Assembly: GCA_019096195.1 (NCBI GenBank)
Contig: JAGTXK010000229.1
Coordinates: forward strand, 1 to 64,000
Direction: 5' to 3'
Source: Boletus sp. NGJ
Taxonomy: Eukaryota; Basidiomycota; Agaricomycetes; Boletales; Boletaceae
DNA length: 64,000 bases
A model generated the notes under the pieces. It saw nothing but the letters and a program-made list of their open reading frames with translations, was not told the origin of the DNA and made no database searches. Shown piece by piece: positions 9,281 to 20,221 of the stretch. A program made the position numbers and the translations under genes. The stretch's first letter is position 1. Every line of letters begins with the position of its first letter.

Positions 9281-10520
9281 CGCGATGACGTTGACTGTGA
9301 AATGCTCGTCTGACAAAACCTCTGCCGCTATGCCGCTTTTTCTTTGTTTCTGCACACCTCTCCCCCTGTGTACTCTACGTGTCATTACAAATCGCGTCGA
9401 TCGCTATTCCACAGTACGTTGTCGACTCTGTATGTATTTCACCGTTCGTCGCCCGCACGAACCACGGGAACGAATGTAGACGTTTGTTGTTATGGCTATG
9501 CTCGGCCGCGTTGTGCGATCAAGTTTGTATGGTCTCGACCACGTCCGCTGTAGACCAACAACGTCGAGCGATATCGATCGGAAAAGGCGCCATTTCAATA
9601 TTGTCCTTGACCTAGAAAATTGAAAAAGAAATTATATCATGATTCCATCGTTTTTGCGACAACCTCATATTCTCAATTCCAGAGGCACTACGGGTGGTTT
9701 GAAGTTTTGAACGAAGGCAAGTTTCATCGATGTTGACTTGCAGGTGCATCACGGCAATACCTGTAGGGTGAATACTACGTGTTCACTCTTGCCCTACCGT
9801 GGGTCTCCGATTACCCATATCACCTCGTTCTCCAGTTACAGGGCATGAAGCTCAATTGAAGAAACGAACATGTGCATGAGCAACTTTGGTAGGCCCGGGT
9901 TACGCTACCTCCCGTTATGTACCGGTGGTGGGCCTTACGTTTCTAGCTACTGTACTCTGCGCCTATGGTGCCTTACCTCAAGCGGACTCGTGCCCTCCTC
10001 TATGGAGAGTCCATTTGGTCCACAGGCTCTTATAAACCAAGTGACGATGCCCACCCCACTTACGATGCATTTCGAAAAATCCTCTTCAACGCCATGACGA
10101 TTCCATCCCCAATACCTGTCATGCGAAAAGCCCATACCCATGCGGTCAAACACTGCATCCGGCTTCGTTTGAGGACCAACTTTCACGCCGGTCCGCACCG
10201 CACCCCCGTCCTTGTCGGCCTCGACCACTCCGGAAGGGTCCCTAGCAGCGAGATATCCGCCATCCCCATATCCCGAGGGACTATGATTGACTCAACGTAT
10301 CTACCATGTCCGAATTCCCGTCAGCAAACCATATCTCGTGTATTCTCCCTCAAAATGGAGTGGTTAAAGGCGCAATACTTCAGCGCTTCAGCGCCAAGAA
10401 GGCTTGATTGGTGGGCGATTCAGCATTAATATTGCTGATGATCCCCCTTTCCTTCAATAATAACCACCAAATGGCATATCGCATCTATGATCTCTAACTC
10501 TACCGACAGGTGATTGATGA
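9281..10520. other. intergenic region with unassigned open frames
   Basis: The longest frame is 9965-10429 on the plus strand (154 codons). It contains the stretch YGESIWSTGSYKPSDDAHPT, which looks peptide-like for about 50 residues and then loses that character. An overlapping minus-strand frame (10228-9947) is similar in length, so neither can be preferred. No domain is recognised. Bases 10453-10560 resemble 37508-37600 (listed separately). Confidence 0.3.
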
Positions 10521-10560
10521 TCATTCAAGTTCATCATCGACCCCGTCGTCATCCACCACC
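10453..10560. repeat. dispersed segment similar to 37508-37600
   Basis: Both copies share ACCACCAAA, then CTCTA(A/T)GA-type text, the exact block CTACCGACAG and the block GATGATCATxCAA, with about three-quarters of bases agreeing by eye. This copy overlaps the 3' end of the Atg14 gene. The second copy lies in gene-poor DNA, so it is either a decayed duplicate of this gene end or an old repeat found at both sites. Confidence 0.5.
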
Positions 10561-12198
10561 TCCCACCCCTCCTCTTCTGTGATCCGTTCCGGTCGTCTCC
10601 GCGTCGGAGACCGCACGCCTGAAGCCCCATGGTCATCCCCTACCCTTACCAAGGTGTCCTGCACCATGCCTGTCCCCGCCCCCACCATTGCAACACGCCG
10701 CCTACCCCGCGCTGGACTCGCCGTCGTCGCTTGAAGGACCTGTGCAAAATCAAGTGGAAACGTAGAGGGCGTCGGAGGCGGTAAACTGGGCGTCGTTTCA
10801 TGCGAACGACTGATAGGTATCGGAAATGGATGGGATGGAAGGACGATGAGAAAACGAACAGCTAAAGAGGGAAGGATTGACGCACCGTCCCAGCTCGCCG
10901 CTACAACACACCGCCCAGAGATTTCCGAGTGCATCGCCCGCTTGTGAGAGTGGTATTTCGACACTTTGGGTATGGGCAAGGTAGCACACGTTGTACAACA
11001 GCATCGCAAATGCTGTCGTAAAGGATGCTTTGGGTTCTGTTGGCGGTGCGAGGGTCGCCGAAGACGCCATTGTCGATGCTGCTGGCGGCGCAGGCGTCGG
11101 GAGAAGGGTTTGTGGAGACGAAGGTGACGAGGAGGAGGAGGAGGAGGCTGTGAGACATAATGGGTGTTTCATCGTCCATCTAGATACCCGATCCACATAA
11201 AAACCACATATACACCTCGCATGCAGTATGAAAGGGGAAAGGGAAGGACATACTTGGCCCAGCTGCCGGACTCCCCGCCTGTACCAGCCCCGATCGACGG
11301 TTGCCCAACCCCAAACTTTTTTCCGCTCCATTCTGTTTCAAAAGGGAGTTTGACACCTAGATAAAATGTGAGTAGTCCAAGGAAATGGATTGTATGTGTG
11401 ATAACGGCATTGATATGGTCTGGGGGATAGCCTGTACCGTGACAATATTCGAGCGTGAGGACGATTGATGGAGCGGGTTTAGTGAGACGAGCATACGTCG
11501 AATATCCCCCGGAACGGGCAGAATCAGATCGCCGATGGTCCATTCTCCCTTTGTGCCCGCCTTCCCCCCAATTGGGGGTCGTCCGCCTACCTCGACGACG
11601 TGGAAGACTTCGACGAGCTCTTGGACGAGCCCCGAGCGTGCGCGCGCAAGCGCCGACGAGAGTGCATGCAACTCTTGCGTCTCTTTGACCGTCAATGTGT
11701 CCAATGGTGGTGCGGGTATGAGACGGGCGGCAGAGAGGGTCCGTCGACGCGCTGCGAGGGATTCACGCAGTTGCCGTAGCCGCTCACGTTCTTAAAGACC
11801 AAAAAAAAAAAAAAAAGAATGGATCAAATGAGGATGCAACACGTCGAAAAAACGAGTTCATTGAGTTTATGTAGGGGATGGCGAAAAGTACGCACTGGCA
11901 TCGTTGTCCCGCCTCAGCCTCGCCAATCCCTCTGCGAACTCCTCCACCCGTCTCTGACAACTCGCCAGTTCGGCCCTCGTCATTCTCGATCCTTCGGTCC
12001 CCTTGAGAGCGCGCGATGCCCTGGCGACTTGCTCATCGCGATCCTTGGTAAAGCGCTGCGTTTGCAAGCGGATGTCACGTAGGCTGTTTCGGGGAGGGTC
12101 AGTGGGAAGCAGATCGAGGCACGTTTGACTTGCTGGTTCCGTAGACAGTGTTCGCAATAAAACTGGCGTTGTCTGAGCTCACAATTTTTGCACTCCAT
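10521..12198 (-). CDS. atg14: Atg14-family autophagy subunit of the PI3-kinase complex (Atg14/UVRAG-like)
   Basis: The N-terminus carries two CxxC pairs (MECKNCELRQRQFYCEHCLRN), the cysteine repeat that marks Atg14. A coiled-coil stretch follows (RFTKDRDEQVARASRALKG, about 12080-11890), then RERLRQLRESLAARRR, and the conserved module WTIGDLILPVPGDIRRYPP plus INAVITHTIHFLGLL...FYLGVKLPFE. Splicing 11432-11496 joins IRR to YPPDH in frame; another intron joins SWAK to WTMKHP. The C-terminal exon ends at 10521 with an acidic tail. Length is about 370-400 residues. The protein directs Vps34 to autophagosome formation sites. UVRAG/Vps38 shares the middle module, but the N-terminal cysteines favour Atg14. 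The first intron border is uncertain. Confidence 0.85.
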
Positions 12199-12425
12199 GG
12201 CATTACGATGCCCGTTGTGTGATGAGACCTGATGCCCTTCGGTGGAACTGACGCGTTATGTGCTGTACCAGCTAGCGCAAGCCAGGAAATTAGTCACGCA
12301 CAAATTTGGACAGCCCCTATAGGGCGCTGACTGGTTATTGGACTACGCCCTTTACAGTGGGGAAATACAGTAAGATGAGAAGACACACGTCGATAGATAG
12401 ATACACTGTTCATCCCTTCTTCTGG

Positions 12426-14295
12426 TCATGCTTCCTCAAACCCCGCGTCCCGCACGCGGCTCACCTTGGTTAACCGCTGCGTCCAGACATCGTGGGGGCC
12501 TGCTCTCCGCCACACATACCCTGCCTTCAGTTGTATCTCCCTCAACGCCGGACAATACCGATTCCACGCGTGAATGAGTTCTTTCAAGATGACCTCTTCG
12601 GGTTCCTCCGGACTTGCTGTCCACCCCACACGCGATGAAGACGACGACGACGCCGCCACCGCACCAAATTTGGCTTCTTCGAATTCGGCATCGTCCAATT
12701 CACCCCGTTCAGGTCCGTCGACACCGATGAGTTCCCCAAGTGCGAGTTGGATCGACCGATGTGGATATCCACGCGCGCTGAGACTTTCTGCGATCGCGCC
12801 GACATTGTCGACGCCGGGGGGTATGACTTTGAACACGCGGACAGACCACAAGCGTGGCATCAGCCCAAAGAAATGGGCGCCCATGCCCAACACCACTTCC
12901 TGTATGTATCGCTCCTTTTAGCGCCGCACGTCGTGATGAGAACACAAAGTGAGAACGTACTTCGGTTGGATCCCCTTCCTTGTACATGATCTCGAGTCGC
13001 TTTAGGCGACTAAAATGGTGGAGAACGGCGTAGAGAATTTCGTCGTCCCACCAGCCGATGAACACGGAGAGACTCTCGAGATCGAGGCCACCCCCGCTTG
13101 CCTCGATTTCTTTAAAGGCTTTCTCCAATGCAGCCAGGCCACCCGTAGGGTCCCTGATGGTGAGGTGTTTTAGTCGACGTGGACCAAAGACGACGGACTT
13201 GATTGTAGTCAATGGCCCCTGGTAGTACGCTAGATTCGGAAGTGCATTATCAGGTAAGCGGAGCCAGGGGAGGTAATTTCTGATCCGCAAGTCGGTGACG
13301 CGGGGGCACTTGGCCAAAAACTCGGCAAATGGGTTGATAAGTTGGTCATGTGGTTCAGAGACATAAGACTGCCATGATTTTTGAGTGGGGAACTTGACGT
13401 CGATGGTATGGATGTGGGGAGATGGAACTGGATCGTGGTGAGAGGGTAGGAAGAGCTGCGTTGTTGGCGTAACGTCCGGGGGATGGAGGGTGTGCAAGGT
13501 TTGTAGGGCGGTCATGCCGGGGGGCAGAACGACGACGAAGCCCTGGGCCCAGTTGTTTGGGGGGTTGAGCATTTCGCAAAAGTGTTTGTAGATGTAGCAG
13601 GTCCAGTCGAAGCGAATGACACGGAGGTGCTGACCCTCTCCGAATGCGCGGAGCTCGCGTGGATCTCGGCGGCCGCGTAGGCCGAGGATGGTGAGTTCAG
13701 TGATGGGGAGGTCTCGGGGGTGGAGATTGGTGTGATGAGGGCGGAGAGGTGGAGTGCAATTTTCGATAACGAGTTTATCGAGTGTAGGGAAGCAATGTAC
13801 AAGGTCGTAAAAGGTGTCCGGGAGTACCATGCTGTTGAAAGTGAGTTCTCGGAGGTTGGAAAAGGCCAAGGCGTGGTTGTACATGGTGTCGGTGACATGG
13901 TCCGAGGCAAGAAGGTCGACGGGGCTAGCAATACCGACTTCGTCCAAGATGCGCGCTTCATGGGCGCGATTGGGCCTGTGGATAAAGGTGATGTCGCCAG
14001 AGAGGTGTATGATGGCTCTAGCACGGCTAATTTGCTCGATGCGATCAAGCTGCGAGGTCGCGGTGGATATACCGAGGGTGAGTGCGCGAGTGACGGAGCG
14101 CAGAGCCAGATTTTCCTGTAGAAACGCGTGGTTCCTGATAAACTTGAGCGGGTCTGACCAGATGATATGTCTGTAAAGGACTCTGACGCCGAGGGACTTG
14201 AAGCGTCTGTTTGTGCGTACGACGGATGCGAGGTCTCTTGGAGAATCGAGCTCCTCAAAGACAGTCATCCAGAGTTCGTTGGGAAATGTCGCCAT
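12426..14295 (-). CDS. F-box protein with a large C-terminal region
   Basis: Exon 1 is 14295-12961 and exon 2 is 12899-12426, joined across a 61-nt GTACGT...CAG intron to give about 603 residues. The first 45 residues are an F-box: FPNELWMTVFEELDSPRDL, then RTNRRFKSLGVRVLYRHI. The rest has leucine-rich, irregular repeats (for example LRELTFNSMVLP and RRLKHLTIRDP) as in substrate-binding F-box proteins of Agaricomycetes. It would act as an SCF ubiquitin-ligase adaptor; the substrate is unknown. Residues near the C-terminus include a run of serines. The start is fixed by the F-box. Confidence 0.9.
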
Positions 14296-14370
14296 GATGG
14301 TAGTGATTCATAAATATGTTTCAGGTGGCTGTGAGCCTCTTCTAAGCTACTGCATCCGTGTGCTCTCCTA

Positions 14371-15004
14371 ATGGCCCTCCCTCGTTCCATGCACCTCTCC
14401 ACTGCCCCTCCTCGACGAGCAAGTGGACGCGTCACGCAAGCACCTCCTCGTCGTATTCGTCGAGTCCCTTCTTCGCCAGCCCCATTTGTCGCGCACAATG
14501 TCTCTGCGTCAATACGTCCCAGCGTGAGCGAACAAGACCGTTTCAACGCCCCTCTCTACACCTTCAAAGCCTTTGCCATCGCCACCGCTATCGTCATGTC
14601 GAGTGCAACCGCTTCCGTCGCGGGTATCATGGCCTATCTGGATGTTCGCAACGTGGGCCCATCCTAACACATCCCCTCACTACCACTGACCGAGGTCAAA
14701 ATAGACAGCAGAGTTTGCTACACGCATGCGAACATGGGTATCACAATCCATGCCGCTGTTGACAGCTCAAATCTATCGTCTCCCTACCTTTCACGATTCG
14801 GTCGATGGTGACCCCGTTCTCCTTGCTGCAGCAACGCCACGCCACGAGTCCTCAACACCAACGGCCTTTAATGAAGATGCAGCCCAGCAAAGACTCGCAG
14901 AGGCATTCGACAAGGGAGGGTTTGACGCCTGGGGAGAGGCTGCCGCAAGGGAGATGGAGGCTGAAACCGAGGTAGAGCGTTCGCGAAGGAGCAAAACAAC
15001 CTAG
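14371..15004 (+). CDS. small single-pass membrane protein (possibly TMEM242-like), two exons
   Basis: The first exon starts at 14371 with a basic, proline-rich leader of about 60 residues. A hydrophobic segment follows, FAIATAIVMSSATASVAGIM, and then AYLDVRNV. The second exon, from about 14711, reads AEFATRMRTWVSQSMPLL and ends at 15004 in a Glu/Arg-rich tail. The order of a hydrophobic helix, a short LxVxxV stretch, F..(R/K)M and a P-containing end recalls TMEM242, a mitochondrial inner-membrane protein, but the match is weak. I could not find a splice pair that joins the two parts in frame without losing residues, so the intron (about 14660-14710) is not settled. Total about 170-180 residues. 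Confidence 0.55.
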
Positions 15005-16014
15005 AACGTTCAGGGTATACTACTACATCAATTCTCCAGTCGTGGCGGCGAACCAATCTACTACATGTCGACTATTCGTCGATTTGCATCCTCTCAGAGT
15101 ATACAAAACCTCGTCTACTCTCTACCTCGGTAGATCATACCAAATCCACATTGGCTGTGTCGATAACGTCTCCGGTTCATACATCAGGACTGTACTAGAC
15201 GGCGTTACCTGCAGATCATCCGATGTTTCCATTTCGCACATCTGGAAACAGACCCTCGTCGGATGGAACAACTTCGCAACAGACACAACGGACCCTCTGT
15301 GAACATTTGCGATGTGTGCGTTTCGGCCGTCCGGAAACTGTCCCTCTTCGGCGGCAATGGACACGGCGGCGGGTACGTACCTTCCACGACTTATGGTCCA
15401 ATCTCCCCAGGGGCAACGCTCGACATATCTCTTTCAAGCGGAATTCGCAAGATGTATTGAAGTACTTAACCATACCAGACATGAACAAAGGCTCACTCGA
15501 AAGCGCATTTTTCAGGTACTCATCTCGCGCCTGCCAGGACTGCAATATCATTCCTCGACGACCCGTTTGACACCGTTTGCGGACACCGACATTGTCTCGC
15601 AATCGCAACTTAATTGGAATTGCACAGGTAGCTACTGGCTACGAATGTTTAAACGTTGAAGCTTGATACGTTGAAGGCTGTGCTGGGCACGGAAGAGAGG
15701 CCTCGGTGGTATATGCCTACTATTGTCATAGTTCCCCGCAGGTTCGTAGCCTGCTTCTTGAGATAGAGATATTCAATCTTGACAGTGTCTAGGTGATATT
15801 TTGCTACTCTATGAATCGAGCCTTGTCCCCCTCTGGGCGGGGTTGTTCGTTTTTCGGCTGCAGGATCGCGTTCTCCCAATATCATTTGATATTACATAAA
15901 GCATAGATTGCACTAGTCTAGGCCGTCTGATAGAAGGATAGTCTATTATGTAAGCAAGCTTGATCATCATGATCTCCAGTGGTCATAGTAAGTATCTCTT
16001 GAAATTCTAACATC
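15005..16014. other. 1 kb without a convincing gene
   Basis: Both strands between 15216 and 15610 carry overlapping open frames of 115-130 codons with Arg/Ser-rich, low-complexity peptides, which is a sign of chance frames. No RNA gene or transposon end was seen. The last 200 bases should contain the promoter of the kelch gene. Confidence 0.4.
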
Positions 16015-19000
16015 ATGGCCAAGGATAAGCCCGGTGAGGCATCAACCAAAAAAGCGGCTGCGAAGGCGCAGAAGAAAGCCAAGGCCGCCGAAAAGACTAT
16101 ACGCAAAGAAAAGAAGAAAGCCACGAGATCCCAACGCCACAAAGATGACCAAGACGACGAAGATCTCGAAGATATCCTCGAAAAAGTGCGTTCAACTGGT
16201 CCGGACACCCACGATCGTCGTCATTATGTTGTGTTCCCGTAGATAAGACAAGAATGGGAGGCGGTACATACGGTCACGGAAGAACTTGTGGAAGGACCTC
16301 CGAGTAGACGTGCTAATGCCACTCTAACGCCATGTCCGAACGGAAGTCACCTTTGGTGTATTGGAGGCGAGTACTTTAGCGAAGACGGGAAAGCGGCGCG
16401 TATCGTATCCATTGCCTCTTGCAATTCCTGCTGACAATCCGCGCTTTAGTACTTCTACAATGACGTGTTTCGCTACTCGCCAGACAAGGTACGTCTTAGA
16501 GTGACCCAAGTTTATACCTTATTGAATGCAGCCTTGTCCTCACAGGGCGAATGGCGAAAATTCGTTTCCCAAACCTGTCCCGGTCCCCGTTCTGCGCACA
16601 GCGTCGTCACGTCTCCCGCCGGAGGTGGAAAACTCTATCTATTTGGTTCAGTCCTGTCATTCGGAAGCCTTGCACGTTGTTGACGGCGATCGCTCTCGCC
16701 CTCATGTTGTAGGTGGCGAATTTTCGTCCTTGTATCAAAACAGCTTTCACCACTACCGCGATTTTTGGGTTTTTGATATTCCGACGCACACCTGGGAAAG
16801 AATCGAAACCAAGGTGCGGCCCAGCGCACGGTCAGGTCATCGGTAGGGTGGGGTTGGATATCTTGTAAGTTGTGTCGCTTAACTGCGGCCTTGAATGTGA
16901 ATAGGATGGCCATGTGGAAGCATATCATTGTCTTGTTTGGCGGATTTTACGATCCTGGATATCGAAGTGAGTATATGTCATTCTAGTCATCACCGCAACT
17001 TAGCCTGCGCGGACTTGCATAATAGCGCAGTACCTCAACGATACGTGGATATTTGACACCCAAGAGTACAAATGGCGTCAAATCGAGTTTAAAGAGTCCC
17101 AACAAAAGCCCTCGTAGGTGCCCCCCCAACGTGCGGTTCCGATACCACTGAAAACGCCTTGGCTAGTCCTCGCAGTGGTTTCTCCTTTTTGCCTACACCA
17201 GACGGCATTGTTTTACACGGTTCGTCCGTTCCATCATGCTCCTCCTCCAGCATGAGCATATGATCTGAAAACGACTCGTGTTCTATTCTACAGGTGGTTA
17301 TTGTAAGGAATATTCCAAGGGGAAACGTCCCGTTGGCATCATCCTCGACGACACCTGGTTCCTCAAGTGCGTCTCAGTCCACGCATTGATGGTTACGCGG
17401 GTGCACCGACAGCGGATGCAGGATGAGCCTCGATCCATCTCTTCCGACCCCCCTCATGCTGAAATGGGAGAAACGCAAGACGGTATCATCCACGCATACG
17501 CCGACGGCGCGGGCAGGGTGTACGATGGCGTTGTGGTCTGCCAAGGGGACCGGGGTGATGTTTGGAGGGGTGACGGACGAAGAGCAGGGAGAAGAGAGAT
17601 TGGAGAGTGTGTTCTGGAATGACCTGTACGTGATTGTTGGCGCGCGTATGATGAATGCAGGATTGATGTACTTTCTTGGATGGAAGGTATGGATACCAGT
17701 TGGGAGGTCGCGGACGATGGATCGCAATGCATCTCAAAAAGCCGAAAAAGAAAGGAGGCGGGGGGAACAAGAAACAGGTGAAGGACGGTGGAGCGATTCC
17801 GTTCGCACAAGACCTCGATGACCACGGCGATGATGAGTCTGGAGAAGATGGAGAGAAGACACAGGCAAGTCTAGAGCCACGCAGTCACGCAGAGTGTAGG
17901 CTCAGCCTTCATTACAGACTAGATCACCGGTGGCGAAACGACCCGTTCCGGAACCCAAACGCGACGACGAGGTCGATCTCGACGACCCAAACTTGACGAA
18001 ACCGATGCCACGCTACAACGCTATGCTCGCGGTGCTCCGAAATACGCTGTACATGTACGCTTATTTTTCATGTCCTTGTCAATGTCATGACCGTTTCGCA
18101 CGGACCCTAACGCTACTGTCCTAGTTATGGCGGCATCTTTGAACTTGGTGCACACGAGTATACGCTGGATGATTTCTGTACGCTCCAGTTGGATAAATTG
18201 GAGCGGTTCGTGTGTCTCAAGCCGAGTGGAATTGTTATTCCGACCGAGGTTGAGGAAAGCAGTGATGAAGGGGAAAGTGAAGGTGAAGGGAGCGATGAGG
18301 AGGATGAAGACAGTGTAGGCGAAACAGAGTCAGAAGACGAGAGGAAGAAGAAACGGAAAGGAAAGGAGAAGAGGGGGAAGCGATGGGAGGTGGAGAGTGA
18401 AGAGGAACCAGAGGAACAAGTAGCAGCCAATACGGATGCGGAAACAGAAATAGAAACACAAGGAACGGAAGCTGGAAAGCCGGTCAACAAGGTACGCTGA
18501 AAGCTGGTCACCCTCTCCAGATTACCATGGCTCACTCGTGCCACGGTAGGATGACCTAAGAGTCCGAGCGACAGCGTTCATGGATATCTCTGCGAAAGAC
18601 GCAACGCGTTCGGCAGAAGACGTGATCGGTACGCCAGCGTCGGGAGAGACACTGGCTATGTTCTATGCGCGCTCACGTACGCCCTCTCTTGGTGCGCTTT
18701 GTTCAACTGAGACTGATGTCTGGGTATAGGCGAATACTGGGCACAAAAAGCCCATCACGATCATGCGAGAGATAGTCGTGGAAAGCAATTACGACGGGAT
18801 GGATTCGGGCTGGCCGAGGCGCGGTATGGTGAGTCGGACAGGTTGGGTTCTTGGTTGTCTCACGCTCAATCGCACCCCACAAACTTCATTAGCGGAATAT
18901 AAACCGATCTTGGAAGAGGTGGAGAAGATTTTGGCGGAGGCGGGGTTAGATGAGGACGAGATGAAGCTGCAGGGTAAGAGGGAGGTTGCTGGTGTGGGTG

Positions 19001-19026
19001 ACGGGCAGAGTCGTAATCGTCGTTGA
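16015..19026 (+). CDS. KLHDC4: kelch-repeat protein of the KLHDC4/Kel3 family
   Basis: The N-terminus is a Lys/Ala-rich coil (GEASTKKAAAKAQKKAKA) followed by EDLEDILEKIRQEWE, as in human KLHDC4. Kelch blades follow: WCIGGEYF, YLFGGEF(SSLYQNSFHHYRDFW), SGHRMAMW...LFGGFYDPG, SGFSFLPTPDGIVLHGGY, and GVMFGGV.DEE. The junction FYNDVFRYSPDKGEWRK is made by splicing out about 16404-16449 and 16487-16554. After an acidic linker the family-typical PRYNAMLAVLRNTLYIYGG returns, then a long Glu/Ser/Lys-rich stretch (about 18240-18490) and a C-terminal helix with EYKPILEEVEKILAEAGLDE. Roughly 700 residues in ten or more exons. The cellular role of the family is poorly known. Confidence 0.9.
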
Positions 19027-19268
19027 TGGGGATTTATATAACTCTACTGCGCCGGCACTTAGCTTGTATACTACGTACGGATGTGTCGATATATCAACCC
19101 GACAAAATTCCCGATCTTGGTAGGTCATCAGGTGTTGTCGTTTATCTAGAACCACGTGCGTACAGCTGCAGGCCGGAAATTAGCCCAAGCTTTCTGACTC
19201 GCACTTGTTATGGTACGTCCCGCACCTTGTGCCTTGGACAACTTCGCACCCTGAACCCTTTACAGGCT

Positions 19269-19863
19269 ATGCAAAGCATATCGCCCACCATGAGCGCCTC
19301 TCTCGTAGGAGCCACCACCACCACCACTGAAGCCTCACCTGCGCGACCTTCCTCTTTCACCTCGACGCCCGGCACGCACACCACACCTGCGCACACGCCC
19401 ATGCCACCCGAACTCGAGCAAACCCTTGCACTAGTCTCGGCCCATCGCTCCGTCCTCGGCTACCTTCTCCTTTCGCGCGGCGACCAGGTCTCTATCATCC
19501 GACACTCGGGCGTCGTGTTCGAGGGCGAGCAGGGGAAAAAGTATGCGAGCGTGATCGGACGAATTGTGGAGAGCGTGCAGGCGGGATTGGAAGAGGTCAG
19601 CGGAGAAGAGAATGATGGGGTGCGTGGTCATTTCCGTCGTCTTGTGCCCACTTTTTGTTGGTTTCTGGCTTGTGGATCGTCTCATCGAATGCATTTTTTT
19701 TTGCAGGATCATATTCGGTTTATGAGGATTAGGACGAAACGGCATGAGTTGATGATTTCACCAGGTGTGTTTGTTTTCCTCCGCTCGTGGTCGCGTAGTA
19801 GTTGATGTGTATGGCACAGACGATCGATACCTTCTTGCTGTGTTACATGACCCAGCCACTTGA
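19269..19863 (+). CDS. DYNLRB: dynein light chain, roadblock/LC7 family
   Basis: Exons 19269-19619, 19707-19764 and 19820-19863 join to 150 residues. The roadblock core is clear: LEQTLALVSAHRSVLGYLLL, a strand with IIRHSGVVFEG, KYASVIGRIVESVQAGLEEV, FMRIRTKRHELMISP and DDRYLLAVLHDPAT at the end. The human protein is about 96 residues; here a Thr/Pro/Ala-rich leader of about 50 residues precedes the domain. A second ATG at 19290 would shorten it by 7. It should dimerise and bind the dynein intermediate chain for cargo transport along microtubules. The gene starts about 240 bases after the kelch gene on the same strand. Confidence 0.92.
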
Positions 19864-19977
19864 TTCCGGGACTGTGTTTGACTTGGTTCTCGCATCTGTA
19901 TTCTTAGGTATTTTCTTTTTTGCATAATCCAGGCTATTTCTCGGATCGCTAGTAGATTTGCTATATGATGGTATTGT

Positions 19978-20035
19978 TGCTACAATACATCTACGCCCAT
20001 CCACGCCTTTAGAGGTGACCACGAACAGCCGTCGA
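19978..20035 (-). pseudogene. relic of an aldo-keto reductase 3' end
   Basis: These bases match 22860-22920, which hold the last codons (VRGHL), stop and 3' flank of the neighbouring aldo-keto reductase, with a few differences including TAA in place of TAG. Only the end of the gene is present, so this is a broken third copy. It lies just beyond the 3' end of the FunK1 gene. Confidence 0.75.
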
Positions 20036-20221
20036 TGTCCTGGACTTGAACCGGAACATCGGTTGCAAAGCTCGTCGCCCCGCGATACTCTGCCCGAATA
20101 ATCGAACTGCTAACGTTGACGCGTTGACAGCGCACAGGTTGCGGCTGATTCCGATACAAACGAGAAATACAATAAGACAAATGTATCTATGTGGAGACCT
20201 CTTAGCCGCCATCCATTGTTA

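Noticed and set aside
13512-14258. 248-codon frame inside the F-box gene on the same strand
   Set aside because: Out-of-frame shadow of the F-box coding sequence with Ser/Thr/Pro-rich chance peptide.
18240-18490. Low-complexity purine-rich stretch, considered as a microsatellite or array
   Set aside because: It is the Glu/Lys/Ser-rich coding segment of the kelch protein, in frame with its neighbours.
20035-20062. GGTTCAAGTCC on the minus strand, a tRNA B-box match
   Set aside because: The surrounding sequence does not form a T-stem or cloverleaf.
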